From the NCBI GenBank assembly GCA_028289585.1, contig JANQPI010000035.1, positions 280,717 to 344,716 on the forward strand: DNA of 64,000 nt, in the 5' to 3' direction. The notes under the pieces are model-generated. The model saw only the letters and a list, made by a program, of their open reading frames with translations, was not told the DNA's origin and did no database searches. Source of the DNA: Candidatus Zixiibacteriota bacterium. Lineage in GTDB: Bacteria > Zixibacteria > MSB-5A5 > GN15 > FEB-12. The translations under genes were made by a program, and so were the position numbers. Shown here in pieces: positions 8,608-17,772 of the stretch. Within the stretch, counting starts at the first letter, position 1; every line of letters starts with the position of its first letter.

Positions 8608-8617
8608 CTGTTATACT
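8589..8617 (+). promoter_or_regulatory. Candidate mutS2 promoter, leaderless start
   Basis: TATACT at 8612-8617 is a good -10 element and ends six bases before the mutS2 ATG at 8624. TCGTCA (8589-8594) stands 17 bases upstream as a weak -35. The predicted transcript start falls on or next to the ATG, and no ribosome-binding sequence exists in the gap. Confidence 0.45.
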
Positions 8618-8623
8618 GACCCG

Positions 8624-11014
8624 ATGATCTCCGACCACACTCTCGAAACGCTCGAGTATCCCAAGCTCATCGACCTGATCGCAGGGCGGTGTTTAACGCC
8701 ATACGGGCGCGAGTTGGTGTCTGCCTTTTCGCCGGGATCGGATATTGAGGCGATCCGGCAACGGCATCGCGAGAGCCGCGAAATGCTTTCGCTTGTTGCG
8801 GTGGGTGCCCCGTTGCCCCTGAGTCGGGTTGATGACGTTCGCGAGCTGATCGATGACGCGGGGGTCCAAGGGGTACGCTTGGGCACGACCGATTTTGTCC
8901 GTCTTCGCGATCACCTCCAGGTCTTCGCCGATGTTGCCGCCTACGATCGAGCCGGTCGGGAGAATATCCCGAACCTCGGACGGTACTTCGATGAGATCCG
9001 TACCATGGCCGACCTCCGCCGGGCGATTGATACGGCGATCGACGACCGTGGTGAAATCCGTGACAGTGCCTCTTCCGAACTCCGACGGATTCGACGCGAA
9101 CTCTACGATGGCCGTCGACGACTCGTCAGTAAACTGGAACGCATGCTGGCCGGCAGCAAGTCGGGGGGAGGACAGCTTGACGATGTGGTTACCCAACGAA
9201 ACGGGCGCTATGTCATTCCCATTTTGGCGAACGCCTATCGGTCCGAATCGGGGATTCTGCATGACCGTTCGCAGACCGGGGCAACGCTCTTTGTCGAGCC
9301 GGTCGAGCCGGTCGAGGCGATCGATGGAAACAACCGACTTCAGATGTTGGCCCGGCAAGAAGAAGAGGAGATCTTTCGTATTCTTCAGAGCCTGACGACT
9401 GCAGTCGGTGATCGCCGAGAGGAGTTTGCCGCGAACCTTGCCCACCTGGCTGTTCTCGACTCACATCACGCGGTCGCTCAGTGTTTCGACCGATGGTCAG
9501 TCGCGGTGCCACGGATGTCGGAGGAACCGGGGGTACGTCTGCAGCAGGCTCGGCATCCGTTGCTCGTTCACCAGATGGGTGGCATTGAAAACGTTGTTCC
9601 TCTTGATATTGCGCTCCATGCCGATCAGTGCGCGATTGTCATCACCGGCCCGAACACCGGGGGAAAGACGATCGCTCTCAAAACGGTGGGTCTGTTGGTG
9701 CTCATGGCGCAATCCGGCCTCCCCGTGCCCGCTGCGGAACAGTCTGAAATAGGGATTTACGAGTCCGTTTTTGCCGACATTGGTGATGAGCAGTCACTGG
9801 AACTCTCCCTTTCAACATTCTCGGCCCACCTGCGTAATGTGGTACAGGCGACCGAGCATGCAACCGACCGATCGCTGGTACTGCTCGATGAGATTGGTGC
9901 GGGCACTGACCCGATGGAGGGAGCGGGGCTCGCTGAGTCACTCGTGCGCTACTTCGTCGAACGGGGAGCAAACCTGATCGTCACGACTCACTACTCGCAA
10001 CTCAAGACACTCGCTCTTGATCTGCCGGGTGTCGTGAACGCGTCACTGGCATTCGACAAGGAGACGCTCGCGCCAACCTATTTCTTCCAACTTGGCGTTC
10101 CGGGGTCTTCGTATGCGGTTGACGTTGCTCGGCGTCTTGGTATGCCGCGATCAGTTTGCGACGCCGCGAGTGCACTCATCGGTACGGGCGAACGGGATGT
10201 CGCGAATCTGATCGACGCCCTGCAAACTGACCTGGCCGCTATACGAACGGACCAGGAGAAACTACGCGAGCGACTCGCGAAAGCCGAACAGCTGGAGCGG
10301 TACTACAAACTCCAGACGGAAAAGCTCGATAAAGAGGTCGACGCGGCTCGTAAAGAGGCTCTGGCCGAAACCGAAGAACTCCTCGATTCAGCGCGACGCG
10401 AAACCGAGCGACTCGTCGCCGAGATTCGAAAGTCACAGGCGTCCCCAGATTCGGTACGCGAGTTACATCGAACGGTCAAAGCAACTAAGGACAAAGTCGA
10501 GAAGCAGCGTCAGAAGAATACCCCGTCGAAACCAGAACCCGCCGTTGATCGCAATCGGTTCCGCCCCGGCGACGCCGTGCGCATCGTTGATTGGGATAAG
10601 ACTGGTGAGTTGCTTGAGCTAGTCGGGCATGATCGTGCCCGGATCACGGTTGGTGCGGTCACGACCGTCGTTTCGTTGCGGCAGTTGGAGAAAGTCGTGA
10701 CCGCCAAAGAGGTCAAACGTCACCCGGTGCAACATGTGCGGCGGGGGAGCCAGCCAATGGAACCCGAATTCTCCCCCGAGATTCATCTTCGGGGCCAGAC
10801 CGTAGAGGAGGCGATCGCCTCGCTCGAGAAACATATCGACCGCGCCCTTGTTGCTCGATTCCCACAGATCTATGTCGTACATGGCAAGGGGACCGGTACA
10901 TTGCGCCGCGTGCTTACAGAGTGGCTTAAGAAACGGAGTGAGATCGAGTCGGTGCGCCTGGCCGATTGGAACGAGGGTGGACTCGGCGTGACGGTTGCGA
11001 AACTCAAAATATGA
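8624..11014 (+). CDS. mutS2: Endonuclease MutS2
   Basis: A 796-residue DNA-structure-dependent ATPase/nuclease of the MutS2 family, acting in recombination control and, in some species, collided-ribosome rescue. The MutS core carries Walker A GPNTGGKT and Walker B LVLLDEIGAGTDP. A coiled-coil region rich in E, K and R (about residues 520-640) follows. The C-terminus is a Smr nuclease domain with IHLRGQTVEEA, VVHGKGTGTLR and the final GGLGVTVAKL. MutS mismatch-recognition domain I is absent, as expected. No Shine-Dalgarno is visible, in keeping with a leaderless start. Its stop overlaps dnaG in ATGA. Confidence 0.97.
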   Translation: MISDHTLETLEYPKLIDLIAGRCLTPYGRELVSAFSPGSDIEAIRQRHRESREMLSLVAVGAPLPLSRVDDVRELIDDAGVQGVRLGTTDFVRLRDHLQVFADVAAYDRAGRENIPNLGRYFDEIRTMADLRRAIDTAIDDRGEIRDSASSELRRIRRELYDGRRRLVSKLERMLAGSKSGGGQLDDVVTQRNGRYVIPILANAYRSESGILHDRSQTGATLFVEPVEPVEAIDGNNRLQMLARQEEEEIFRILQSLTTAVGDRREEFAANLAHLAVLDSHHAVAQCFDRWSVAVPRMSEEPGVRLQQARHPLLVHQMGGIENVVPLDIALHADQCAIVITGPNTGGKTIALKTVGLLVLMAQSGLPVPAAEQSEIGIYESVFADIGDEQSLELSLSTFSAHLRNVVQATEHATDRSLVLLDEIGAGTDPMEGAGLAESLVRYFVERGANLIVTTHYSQLKTLALDLPGVVNASLAFDKETLAPTYFFQLGVPGSSYAVDVARRLGMPRSVCDAASALIGTGERDVANLIDALQTDLAAIRTDQEKLRERLAKAEQLERYYKLQTEKLDKEVDAARKEALAETEELLDSARRETERLVAEIRKSQASPDSVRELHRTVKATKDKVEKQRQKNTPSKPEPAVDRNRFRPGDAVRIVDWDKTGELLELVGHDRARITVGAVTTVVSLRQLEKVVTAKEVKRHPVQHVRRGSQPMEPEFSPEIHLRGQTVEEAIASLEKHIDRALVARFPQIYVVHGKGTGTLRRVLTEWLKKRSEIESVRLADWNEGGLGVTVAKLKI

Positions 11015-12753
11015 TTCCCCAGGAGACGATCGATCAGGTTCGCGAAGCGACTGACATTGTTGACCTGATCGGTCAGTATCTAACACTCAAGAAGCGGGGG
11101 CGAAACTTCATCGCTCTCTGTCCATTCCATACTGAAAAGACCCCCTCATTCAATATCAACCCGGATCGACAGATCTATCATTGTTTCGGATGCGGCAAGG
11201 GTGGGAACGCGATCACGTTCCTAATGGAACACGAGGCGATGGGATTTGTCGACGCGGTTACCTTTCTGGCTCGCCGCGCCAATATCACGATCCGCGAGGA
11301 TGCGCGCGACTCCGGTCGACGTCAACGCCTGGACAAACTCAACTTCGCCCACGAGGTTGCCGCTGCGTATTACGAAGACCTCCTTCGCAACTCTCGATAT
11401 GACCGTGTGAGAGGCGCCTACCTCCGGGACAAACGTGGCATCAATGATGAGACAGTAGCAACGTTTCGTCTGGGGCTAGCAGGAGAGGACTGGGATGGCT
11501 TGATTCGCCATGCAGCCCAGAAAGATCTGACGGTTGATGACCTCAGTGACGCCGGTCTGGTCCTCAAATCGGATAAGACTGGCAAGCCGTTCGATCGATT
11601 CCGAAAACGACTCATGATTCCGATTCAGAACCTGTCAGGGAAGATCATCGCGTTCGGTGGACGGACGCTCGCCAAAGGGGATCCGGTGAAGTACATGAAC
11701 TCGCCGGAAACCGCTCTTTACAACAAGTCCGCGGTACTGTACGGTCTTTTCACCGCTCGCGAAGCGATTCGCGAGTCCGAGTCGGCTATCGTTGTCGAGG
11801 GCTACTTCGATGTCCTCTCGCTCTGGCAGGTCGGTATCCGGAACGTTGTGGCATCGTCAGGAACAGCGTTCACCCCGCAACAGGCGCGACTTCTGGCTCG
11901 CTTCGCCAAGCTAGTCTACCTCTTCTTCGATGCTGATTCAGCGGGACAGGCGGCTGCCCTACGCTCGATCGATGTGCTTTTCGACGCCGGTCTGGACGTA
12001 CGGATCGTTCGCGCTACGGCTGGCGAGGATCCTGATTCCCTCGCGCGTAGCGGAGGCGCGGCCGCAATCGAGGCGGTCCTCGGCGAGTCGGTTGACTATC
12101 TCGCGTATCGTCTCTCGTTGTCATCCGCAGAATCGTTGATCGAGAAGGAACGGCTGATCAAGGAGATCGCCGACCTCGCTAATCGGATTTCCGACCCTAC
12201 CCGTCGCGCCCTGCTCATTCAGGAGGCCGCCAACCGTCTGGCGATAACGCCGGATATCCTCACCCAACAACGGTCGATGAGATCTTCGGGTACACCCTCA
12301 ACCGCAGCGGGTGAGGGGCCCGTCCTTGGACGGAATGAGAGTGAGTTTGAAATTGCGTTCGTTTCGCTGATGTTCAACCATCCTGCTGAGTTGCCGACTA
12401 TCCTGGAGAGAGTGGCTCCCGAAGATTTTGCCACGCCTCACTTAGGACGGCTATGGGCAGCGATGGAAGTACACTATCAACAGCATGGATCGCTCCAAGT
12501 TGATCGACTTCTGGATACGTTTGCTGATCCGGAGATGCGAGCGTTGGTAACGCAACTTGCTGCGCAGGACTGGGACCCCGCCGTGGTGGAAAGCGAATCG
12601 ATGTCACTCTGGGCTGCCTTCCAGGAGCGAGTGCGGCGCCGGGTTCGAGAACCGCTGCGACGGGAACTGGCGGAAGCCGAAGCGCGGGGGGATCATCAGC
12701 GGGCCGAGGAACTGCTCGCACGCTTGAAGTCGTATGGACTGATCGATGCTTGA
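11011..12753 (+). CDS. dnaG: DNA primase
   Basis: A 580-residue replicative primase. The N-terminal zinc ribbon is CHC2 type, with C37, H40, C58 and C61 in ALCPFH and HCFGCGKGGN. The catalytic core follows with RFRKRLMIPI and the TOPRIM motifs VVEGYFDVLSLW and FDADSAGQAA. The last 150 residues match the DnaB-helicase-binding region. The ATG at 11011 overlaps the mutS2 stop by four bases and gives the normal N-terminus MIPQETIDQVREATDIVDLI; a longer upstream frame is spurious. Confidence 0.97.
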   Translation: MIPQETIDQVREATDIVDLIGQYLTLKKRGRNFIALCPFHTEKTPSFNINPDRQIYHCFGCGKGGNAITFLMEHEAMGFVDAVTFLARRANITIREDARDSGRRQRLDKLNFAHEVAAAYYEDLLRNSRYDRVRGAYLRDKRGINDETVATFRLGLAGEDWDGLIRHAAQKDLTVDDLSDAGLVLKSDKTGKPFDRFRKRLMIPIQNLSGKIIAFGGRTLAKGDPVKYMNSPETALYNKSAVLYGLFTAREAIRESESAIVVEGYFDVLSLWQVGIRNVVASSGTAFTPQQARLLARFAKLVYLFFDADSAGQAAALRSIDVLFDAGLDVRIVRATAGEDPDSLARSGGAAAIEAVLGESVDYLAYRLSLSSAESLIEKERLIKEIADLANRISDPTRRALLIQEAANRLAITPDILTQQRSMRSSGTPSTAAGEGPVLGRNESEFEIAFVSLMFNHPAELPTILERVAPEDFATPHLGRLWAAMEVHYQQHGSLQVDRLLDTFADPEMRALVTQLAAQDWDPAVVESESMSLWAAFQERVRRRVREPLRRELAEAEARGDHQRAEELLARLKSYGLIDA

Positions 12754-14404
12754 ACGGCTTGATATCGAGAACATTGCTCTGGTTGATCGTGTCAGTCTCA
12801 CGTTTGATACCGGATTATCTGTACTCACGGGTGAAACCGGTGCTGGGAAGTCGGTAATTGTCAATGCCTTATCGTTGGTGCTCGGTCAGCGTGCCGATCG
12901 CGATGCAATTCGTCATGGCTGCGACACTGCGACCGTGACAGCGACGTTCGATGTTTCGGGAATGTCGAATGTCTATCGACAGGAGTTTGCTGACTTCATC
13001 GCCGATGATACGCTGACCATTCGCCGCGAGATTTTGCGCGATGGGCAGTCGAAGGCCCGCGTCAATGGCATGGCAACGCCGCTCGGCGGACTGCGTGAAA
13101 TCACAATGCCAATTGCGGAGATCCTCGGTCAACACGCCAACCAGGCTCTTCTTGATGACGGTAACCACCTCGGTTTTCTCGATCATTTCGCTGATGTAGA
13201 AGAACTGCGCGAGAACGTTGCCAACGCCTTTGGTGAATATGATCGCCTGAAGTCGGAACTGGCTGATGTGATACGTCGCCGCGATTCTCTCAAGAACGAA
13301 CGGGAGTTGTTGCTCTTCCAGCGGAATGAGATCGAAAACGCTCACATCTCCGTGGGTGAAGAAGCGCAGCTGGAAGCCGAACGCAAACGTCTCGACGCTG
13401 CCCGCGAGTTGATGCAGTCCGCGCAACTCGTACTCAACGTTTTGGACGGTGAGGAATCGTCGTTACTCCGTCAGGCGCAGTTTGCGCGCCGGGAACTGGA
13501 ACGGATGGCCGAATCAGATTCGCATCTGGCCAAGCTTGCTCAGCAACTAGCCGAAACGCAGTTCATCATTGAGGACACCAAGACCGATCTGTCTCGATAC
13601 GGTGATGCCTTGGAAGACAATCCGCAGCGCCTCGAAGAGATAAATCAGCGACTGGACGAACTCTACAAGCTCAAGGCAAAGTATGGCGGCTCGGAGGAGG
13701 CGATTCTGACGACCCTTGTCGAGATCGATGAGCAACTCGGCAAATCCCCCGATTCGGCTAAGCTCATTGACTACCTGGAGAAGGAAGTCGGTCGGGCTGA
13801 GAAGCTTTACACTGAGAAGGCACGACAACTTTCCGAGATTCGACGGAAAGCCGCCGATTATCTTGAGCGCCTCGTTGTCAAAGAACTTGCCGCGCTCGCG
13901 ATTGAGCAGGCCCAGTTCGTATGTGCGTTCGACGAAATTAGAGATTCCAACGGCATTGATCTGGGCGACCGCACGATTCGTCCGCAACCACACGGGTTTG
14001 AAACGGTCCGATTCGAGTTTTCAGCCAACTACGGTGAGCCGGCAAAACCACTCGCGAAGACGGCGTCGGGGGGAGAGATCTCCCGGGTTCTGCTTGCGAT
14101 CAAAGCCGCCGAGAAGCGCAATGCCTCACAGAGCCTTGGCCTGCTCGTGTTCGATGAGGTTGACACCGGCATTGGTGGACGGACAGCGGCCGAGGTAGGT
14201 CAGCGCTTGAAGAAGCTCGCCGAGGGACATCAAGTCCTCGTTATCACACACCTGCATCAGATCGCCCGGTTGGCCGATCACCATTACGTTGCCGAGAAGT
14301 CACGCTCGGCCGACGACCGTTCGGTTATTGCGGTTCGGCGTCTCACGTCTCGTCAGGTAGCATCGGAGCTCGACCGTATGCTGGCGCTGCCGTCCCACCG
14401 GTAA
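12746..14404 (+). CDS. recN: DNA repair protein RecN
   Basis: A 552-residue SMC-like ATPase for double-strand-break repair. The N-terminal head has Walker A GETGAGKS at residues 29-36. A long antiparallel coiled coil (about 160-360) has charged heptads. The C-terminal head has ASGGEISRVLLAIK (ABC signature) and LLVFDEVDTGIGG (Walker B). It overlaps dnaG by eight bases. The frame ends six bases before the convergent DUF1028 gene, so both transcripts must run into each other. Confidence 0.97.
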   Translation: MLERLDIENIALVDRVSLTFDTGLSVLTGETGAGKSVIVNALSLVLGQRADRDAIRHGCDTATVTATFDVSGMSNVYRQEFADFIADDTLTIRREILRDGQSKARVNGMATPLGGLREITMPIAEILGQHANQALLDDGNHLGFLDHFADVEELRENVANAFGEYDRLKSELADVIRRRDSLKNERELLLFQRNEIENAHISVGEEAQLEAERKRLDAARELMQSAQLVLNVLDGEESSLLRQAQFARRELERMAESDSHLAKLAQQLAETQFIIEDTKTDLSRYGDALEDNPQRLEEINQRLDELYKLKAKYGGSEEAILTTLVEIDEQLGKSPDSAKLIDYLEKEVGRAEKLYTEKARQLSEIRRKAADYLERLVVKELAALAIEQAQFVCAFDEIRDSNGIDLGDRTIRPQPHGFETVRFEFSANYGEPAKPLAKTASGGEISRVLLAIKAAEKRNASQSLGLLVFDEVDTGIGGRTAAEVGQRLKKLAEGHQVLVITHLHQIARLADHHYVAEKSRSADDRSVIAVRRLTSRQVASELDRMLALPSHR

Positions 14405-14410
14405 TCACGC

Positions 14411-15403
14411 TCACTGTGCCAGGATTTCGGTGATTAGCGCGCTGTCGTCCGGCAGCAATCCCGATTCTACCAGTCGCGGCACGACATCTTTCCACTCCGG
14501 CCACATTTCAAACGCCCGCTTGAAAATCGGCAGGTAGTCCGACGACTCTCCGGCTCCGGTCCGAACGATATCCGATGCCCACCAAAAGATGAGCTCATGC
14601 TGGTCAGGATTCAGGCGAATCGCCTCTTCGAAGAGTGCGTTCGCCTCGGCAAGCTTCTTTTCCTGCAGAAGCAAATAGCCATCAAACGTCAACTGGTACG
14701 AACGCGACACATCGAGTAAGCGCCGCAGCTCGGGGAGTGGTTCGGCGGAATCGTCGACACGAACATCGTGGATGCGATCTTCCCAGGTGCGGCCCGTAGC
14801 CTCGGCGCGCGTGACAAAGAGTGCCGCCGACTGCTTGCCGCGGATATCACCACCCGCTTCCTCGGCCGCTTCCAGAGCCGACATCATGCGCTGCGCCAGG
14901 TCGCCGTCGGTGTTAGCGAAACGCGTCAGCATCGCCTCTGGCACACCCGGGAGACGCATCAAGTTCGCCTGGCACGAAACGACAATGCCGTCGACCGTAT
15001 CCACGATATGCCCAGCTGCCGCGATGCACTTTTCGCCGGTATGGGCGGCGACGCCTGCGGTGGCATCGATCATCGCTACCTGACGAACCGCTGAGTTGTT
15101 GTCAGAGGCGATGAGTCCCGCGAGTGTCTGCTCGGCTGTCCGCCCGGCAGCCATCATCTCAAGGCCGACCTGACCATAGGTGAAGTCGGCCAGCGACTGA
15201 GAAGCTACGACCCCGACCCGCGGCTTGGCCCAGATGACGTCGTAGACCCGAAACCAATGAGATTGGACAGCGGCGCCGAACTGCTGGCTCACCGTGTCGT
15301 AGCAGATGATCGAATAGGTATGGGCACGAGGGTCACCGGGCGTGGTCGACAGCTCTCCGGCGGTCAAGCAGGCAGCAAGGGTGCAGAGGGCGGCGCTGAT
15401 CAT
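14411..15403 (-). CDS. DUF1028 family secreted protein
   Basis: A 330-residue protein beginning with a short signal-like segment (MISAALCTLAACLTAG). Residues 25-230 are the DUF1028 domain: HTYSIICYDTVSQQFGAAVQS, VGVVASQSLADFTYGQ and an AGHIVDTVDGIVVSCQANLM stretch. DUF1028 has an Ntn-hydrolase-like fold and unproven activity. The remaining 100 residues look like a TPR-type helical tail (LAEANALFEEAIRLNPDQ). GGGAG lies upstream of the ATG. It is divergent from the ECF sigma gene at 15513, with about 110 bases between them. Confidence 0.88.
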   Translation of the reverse strand: MISAALCTLAACLTAGELSTTPGDPRAHTYSIICYDTVSQQFGAAVQSHWFRVYDVIWAKPRVGVVASQSLADFTYGQVGLEMMAAGRTAEQTLAGLIASDNNSAVRQVAMIDATAGVAAHTGEKCIAAAGHIVDTVDGIVVSCQANLMRLPGVPEAMLTRFANTDGDLAQRMMSALEAAEEAGGDIRGKQSAALFVTRAEATGRTWEDRIHDVRVDDSAEPLPELRRLLDVSRSYQLTFDGYLLLQEKKLAEANALFEEAIRLNPDQHELIFWWASDIVRTGAGESSDYLPIFKRAFEMWPEWKDVVPRLVESGLLPDDSALITEILAQ

Positions 15404-15512
15404 AGGTCACTCCCAAACTCTAGTTGTTTGCCTGCCAACACGTTAGTTAGCTGGCGCACGGATGTCGAGAAATTCATTGAATCGAATCGAATAACCAGTC
15501 ACCTATCCGCGT

Positions 15513-16094
15513 ATGACGACAAATGACCAACCAAACGCAACGACGATGACCGATGCCATGCTCATGACCCGGACCGGCAGTGGCGACACCAAAGCCTTCG
15601 AGACGCTCGTTGAGCGTCATAAGAAGACGGCGTATCGGATTGCGCTGGGGTTGGTCGGTAATCGGGACGAAGCGATGGATATCTCGCAGGAGGCGTTTCT
15701 GCGCGTTCATCGAGCGGCGCGGTCATTCGATGATTCTCAGGCCTTCTTCCCGTGGTTTTACACGATCATCGCCAACCTCTGTCGGTCGGCGTTGCGCAAG
15801 CGCTCAGTGCGTAATCGTCGTGAGACCGACTACGATTCCGCGGCCTACATGGTGACGTCGGGGGACAACCCCGAGGCGACGACACTGGCCGGTGAGCGGA
15901 CCGCAGCGTTGCTCGCGGCGATTGAACAACTGTCGTTTAATGACCGTCAGATTATCATGCTGCAGCATTTTGACAATCGCAGCTACGACGATATCGCGGA
16001 GATTCTTGACATCCCGAAAGGGACAGTCATGTCTCGCCTCTATTATGCCCGTAAACGCCTCGCCGAACTCATGAGGCCGTATTATGCCCATTGA
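15513..16094 (+). CDS. ECF-type RNA polymerase sigma factor
   Basis: A 193-residue sigma factor distinct from the one at 2228. Region 2: AFETLVERHKKTAYRIALGL, RDEAMDISQEAFLRVHRAA and FFPWFYTIIANLCRS. Region 4: LSFNDRQIIMLQHFDNRSYD and DIPKGTVMSRLYYARKRLAEL. No clear ribosome-binding site precedes 15513, and in-frame ATGs at 15546 and beyond are alternatives. It overlaps the following anti-sigma-like gene by 11 bases, which implies co-translation. Confidence 0.93.
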   Translation: MTTNDQPNATTMTDAMLMTRTGSGDTKAFETLVERHKKTAYRIALGLVGNRDEAMDISQEAFLRVHRAARSFDDSQAFFPWFYTIIANLCRSALRKRSVRNRRETDYDSAAYMVTSGDNPEATTLAGERTAALLAAIEQLSFNDRQIIMLQHFDNRSYDDIAEILDIPKGTVMSRLYYARKRLAELMRPYYAH

Positions 16095-16533
16095 CGAACG
16101 CTACCGCGAACTTCTCGCCGGCTATGTGGACGATGAACTGACTCCCGATCAGCGGGAAGAGTTCGAGCGAGAATTACAGCGAAATCCGGAGCTGCAATCC
16201 GAACTCGACGAATTCAGCAAACTACGAGAGGTAACCGACCAGGTGACATACGCAGATATTCCCGATCATGTCTGGGCCGGCTACTGGAGTTCGATCTACC
16301 GCCGGCTTGAGCGCTCCTCCGGCTGGCTGTTGCTCTCCGCCGGGTTGATTATTCTCCTCGGCTTCGGCTTGTACACGATCTTCTCCGAGCTCTTTACCGA
16401 CCCAACCGTCCCTGTTTGGCTCAAGATCGGTGTCGGCGCGGTTTTCCTTGGCTCGGTCATTCTACTTGTCTCATATGCCCGCGAACGGTTGTTTGCCTGG
16501 CGGCGTGACCGCTATCGCGAGGTGATTCGATGA
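16084..16533 (+). CDS. Putative membrane anti-sigma factor
   Basis: A 149-residue protein starting inside the ECF sigma gene. Its N-terminal 60 residues are helical and acidic, with LLAGYVDDELTPDQREEFERE, the pattern seen in anti-sigma and zf-HC2-like domains. No cysteine or zinc motif is present. Two membrane helices follow (about 78-100 and 115-135), then a short basic tail. Role as sigma inhibitor is inferred from position and layout. Its stop overlaps the YbjQ-family gene by four bases. Confidence 0.8.
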   Translation: MPIDERYRELLAGYVDDELTPDQREEFERELQRNPELQSELDEFSKLREVTDQVTYADIPDHVWAGYWSSIYRRLERSSGWLLLSAGLIILLGFGLYTIFSELFTDPTVPVWLKIGVGAVFLGSVILLVSYARERLFAWRRDRYREVIR

Positions 16534-16868
16534 GTGCTCCCTACAAGATACTGCTTTCCACGGCCGAGAACGTGCCCGGGTGTGAGGTGATCGAAGTTCT
16601 CGGTCTGGTGAAGGGGAACACGATTCGTTCCCGGCATATCGGTCAGGATATTGCCGCCGGCTTTCGCAACGTGGTCGGTGGAGAGGTCAGTAACTACACC
16701 AAAATGCTCGCCGAAGCGAGGGAGCAGGCGATTGACCGGATGATCGACGAGGCGACTGAGCTTGGTGCCGACGCGATCATCATGATCCGTTTTGCCTCCG
16801 CCGAGGTCATGAAAAGCGCCGCCGAATTGCTCGTCTACGGAACCGCTGTCCGCCTTCGTAAGCCGTAG
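16530..16868 (+). CDS. YbjQ/UPF0145 family protein
   Basis: A 112-residue protein of the YbjQ (DUF74, heavy-metal-binding-domain annotated) family. Diagnostic parts are VLGLVKGNTIRSRHIGQDI, GGEVSNYTKMLAEAREQAI, ATELGADAIIMIRF and the closing LVYGTAVRL. These small proteins assemble as pentamers; their function is unproven. It is the third gene of the sigma/anti-sigma operon, joined by an ATGA overlap, which suggests membership in the regulon or in membrane-stress sensing. A terminator follows. Confidence 0.93.
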   Translation: MSAPYKILLSTAENVPGCEVIEVLGLVKGNTIRSRHIGQDIAAGFRNVVGGEVSNYTKMLAEAREQAIDRMIDEATELGADAIIMIRFASAEVMKSAAELLVYGTAVRLRKP

Positions 16869-16913
16869 CCACGGCTTGCCAAACGACTGCAATCCCCCTA
16901 GATTCTCGCCTTG

Positions 16914-16947
16914 CCGGACCGCGCTCGGTCGCGTCCGGTAACTTTTT
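16914..16947 (+). terminator. Rho-independent terminator of sigma/ybjQ operon
   Basis: CCGGAC (16914-16919) pairs with GTCCGG (16933-16938), with GCG/CGC extending the inner stem around a six-base loop. A TTTTT run follows at 16943-16947 after a short gap. Confidence 0.75.
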
Positions 16948-16975
16948 GGCAGAAGATTGATTAGGAGGATCGCCC

Positions 16976-17722
16976 GTGTCCGGTCATTCAAAATGGGCAA
17001 CGATTAAGCGAAAGAAGGGGAAGCTCGACGCCGAGCGCGGCAAAGTCTTCACCCGACTCATCAAAGAAATCACAATCGCGGCGCGCGACGGGGGGGATCC
17101 CGACGGCAACCCGCGTTTGCGGACCGCGATCGCGGCCGCCAAAGCGGCGAATATGCCCCAGGACAATATTAAGCGAGCGGTGCTCAAGGGCTCGGGTCAG
17201 CTGCCGGGTGTGGTGTACGAATCGCTCACCTATGAGGGCTACGGTCCCGCTGGTGTTGCGGTCTACATGGAAGTGATGACTGACAACCGTAATCGCACCG
17301 TCGGTGAGGTCCGTCACATTCTCTCCAAGTACGGTGGTTCGCTCGGCACGAATGGTTCGGTCGCCTGGATGTTCGAGAAGAAAGGGATCATCAATATTGA
17401 AACGTCGGTTGCCGACGAGGATACGGTCGCTGAGGTCGCCATCGAGCACGGGGCCGAGGATGTGAAGACCGAGGGGGAGATGCACGAGATCGTCTGTGGC
17501 CCCGATGACTTCGAGGCGGTGCGTCAGGCGTTCGAGGAGAAAAGCATCGAGATGGCCTCCGCGGAGATAACGATGATTGCACAGAACTCGGTGACGTTGG
17601 AGACCGAGAAAGAGGCTACTGCCTTGATGAAGATCGTCGATCTGCTGGAAGAGAACGACGACGTACAGAAGGTTTATACGAACTTCGATCTCTCCGATGA
17701 AGTCATGGCCGCCATGGCATAG
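16976..17722 (+). CDS. yebC: YebC/PmpR family transcriptional regulator
   Basis: A 248-residue YebC protein. The N-terminus SGHSKWATIKRKKG, NPRLRTAIAAAKAANMPQDN, YEGYGPAGVAVYMEVMTDN and NGSVAWMFEKKG are near-invariant family stretches. Some members regulate genes including ruv; others help translation of proline-rich stretches. TAGGAGG lies upstream of the GTG start. yebC usually precedes ruvC directly, whereas here 1.8 kb of unrelated sequence separates them. Confidence 0.97.
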   Translation: MSGHSKWATIKRKKGKLDAERGKVFTRLIKEITIAARDGGDPDGNPRLRTAIAAAKAANMPQDNIKRAVLKGSGQLPGVVYESLTYEGYGPAGVAVYMEVMTDNRNRTVGEVRHILSKYGGSLGTNGSVAWMFEKKGIINIETSVADEDTVAEVAIEHGAEDVKTEGEMHEIVCGPDDFEAVRQAFEEKSIEMASAEITMIAQNSVTLETEKEATALMKIVDLLEENDDVQKVYTNFDLSDEVMAAMA

Positions 17723-17772
17723 TCGGATTCCAGTCGATTAGCTGAACGAAACGACTTGCTGGGGAGTATCAC

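Noticed and set aside
8693-9445. Minus-strand open frame of 250 codons inside mutS2
   Set aside because: It is fully antisense to a well-conserved gene; its product shows no family motif.
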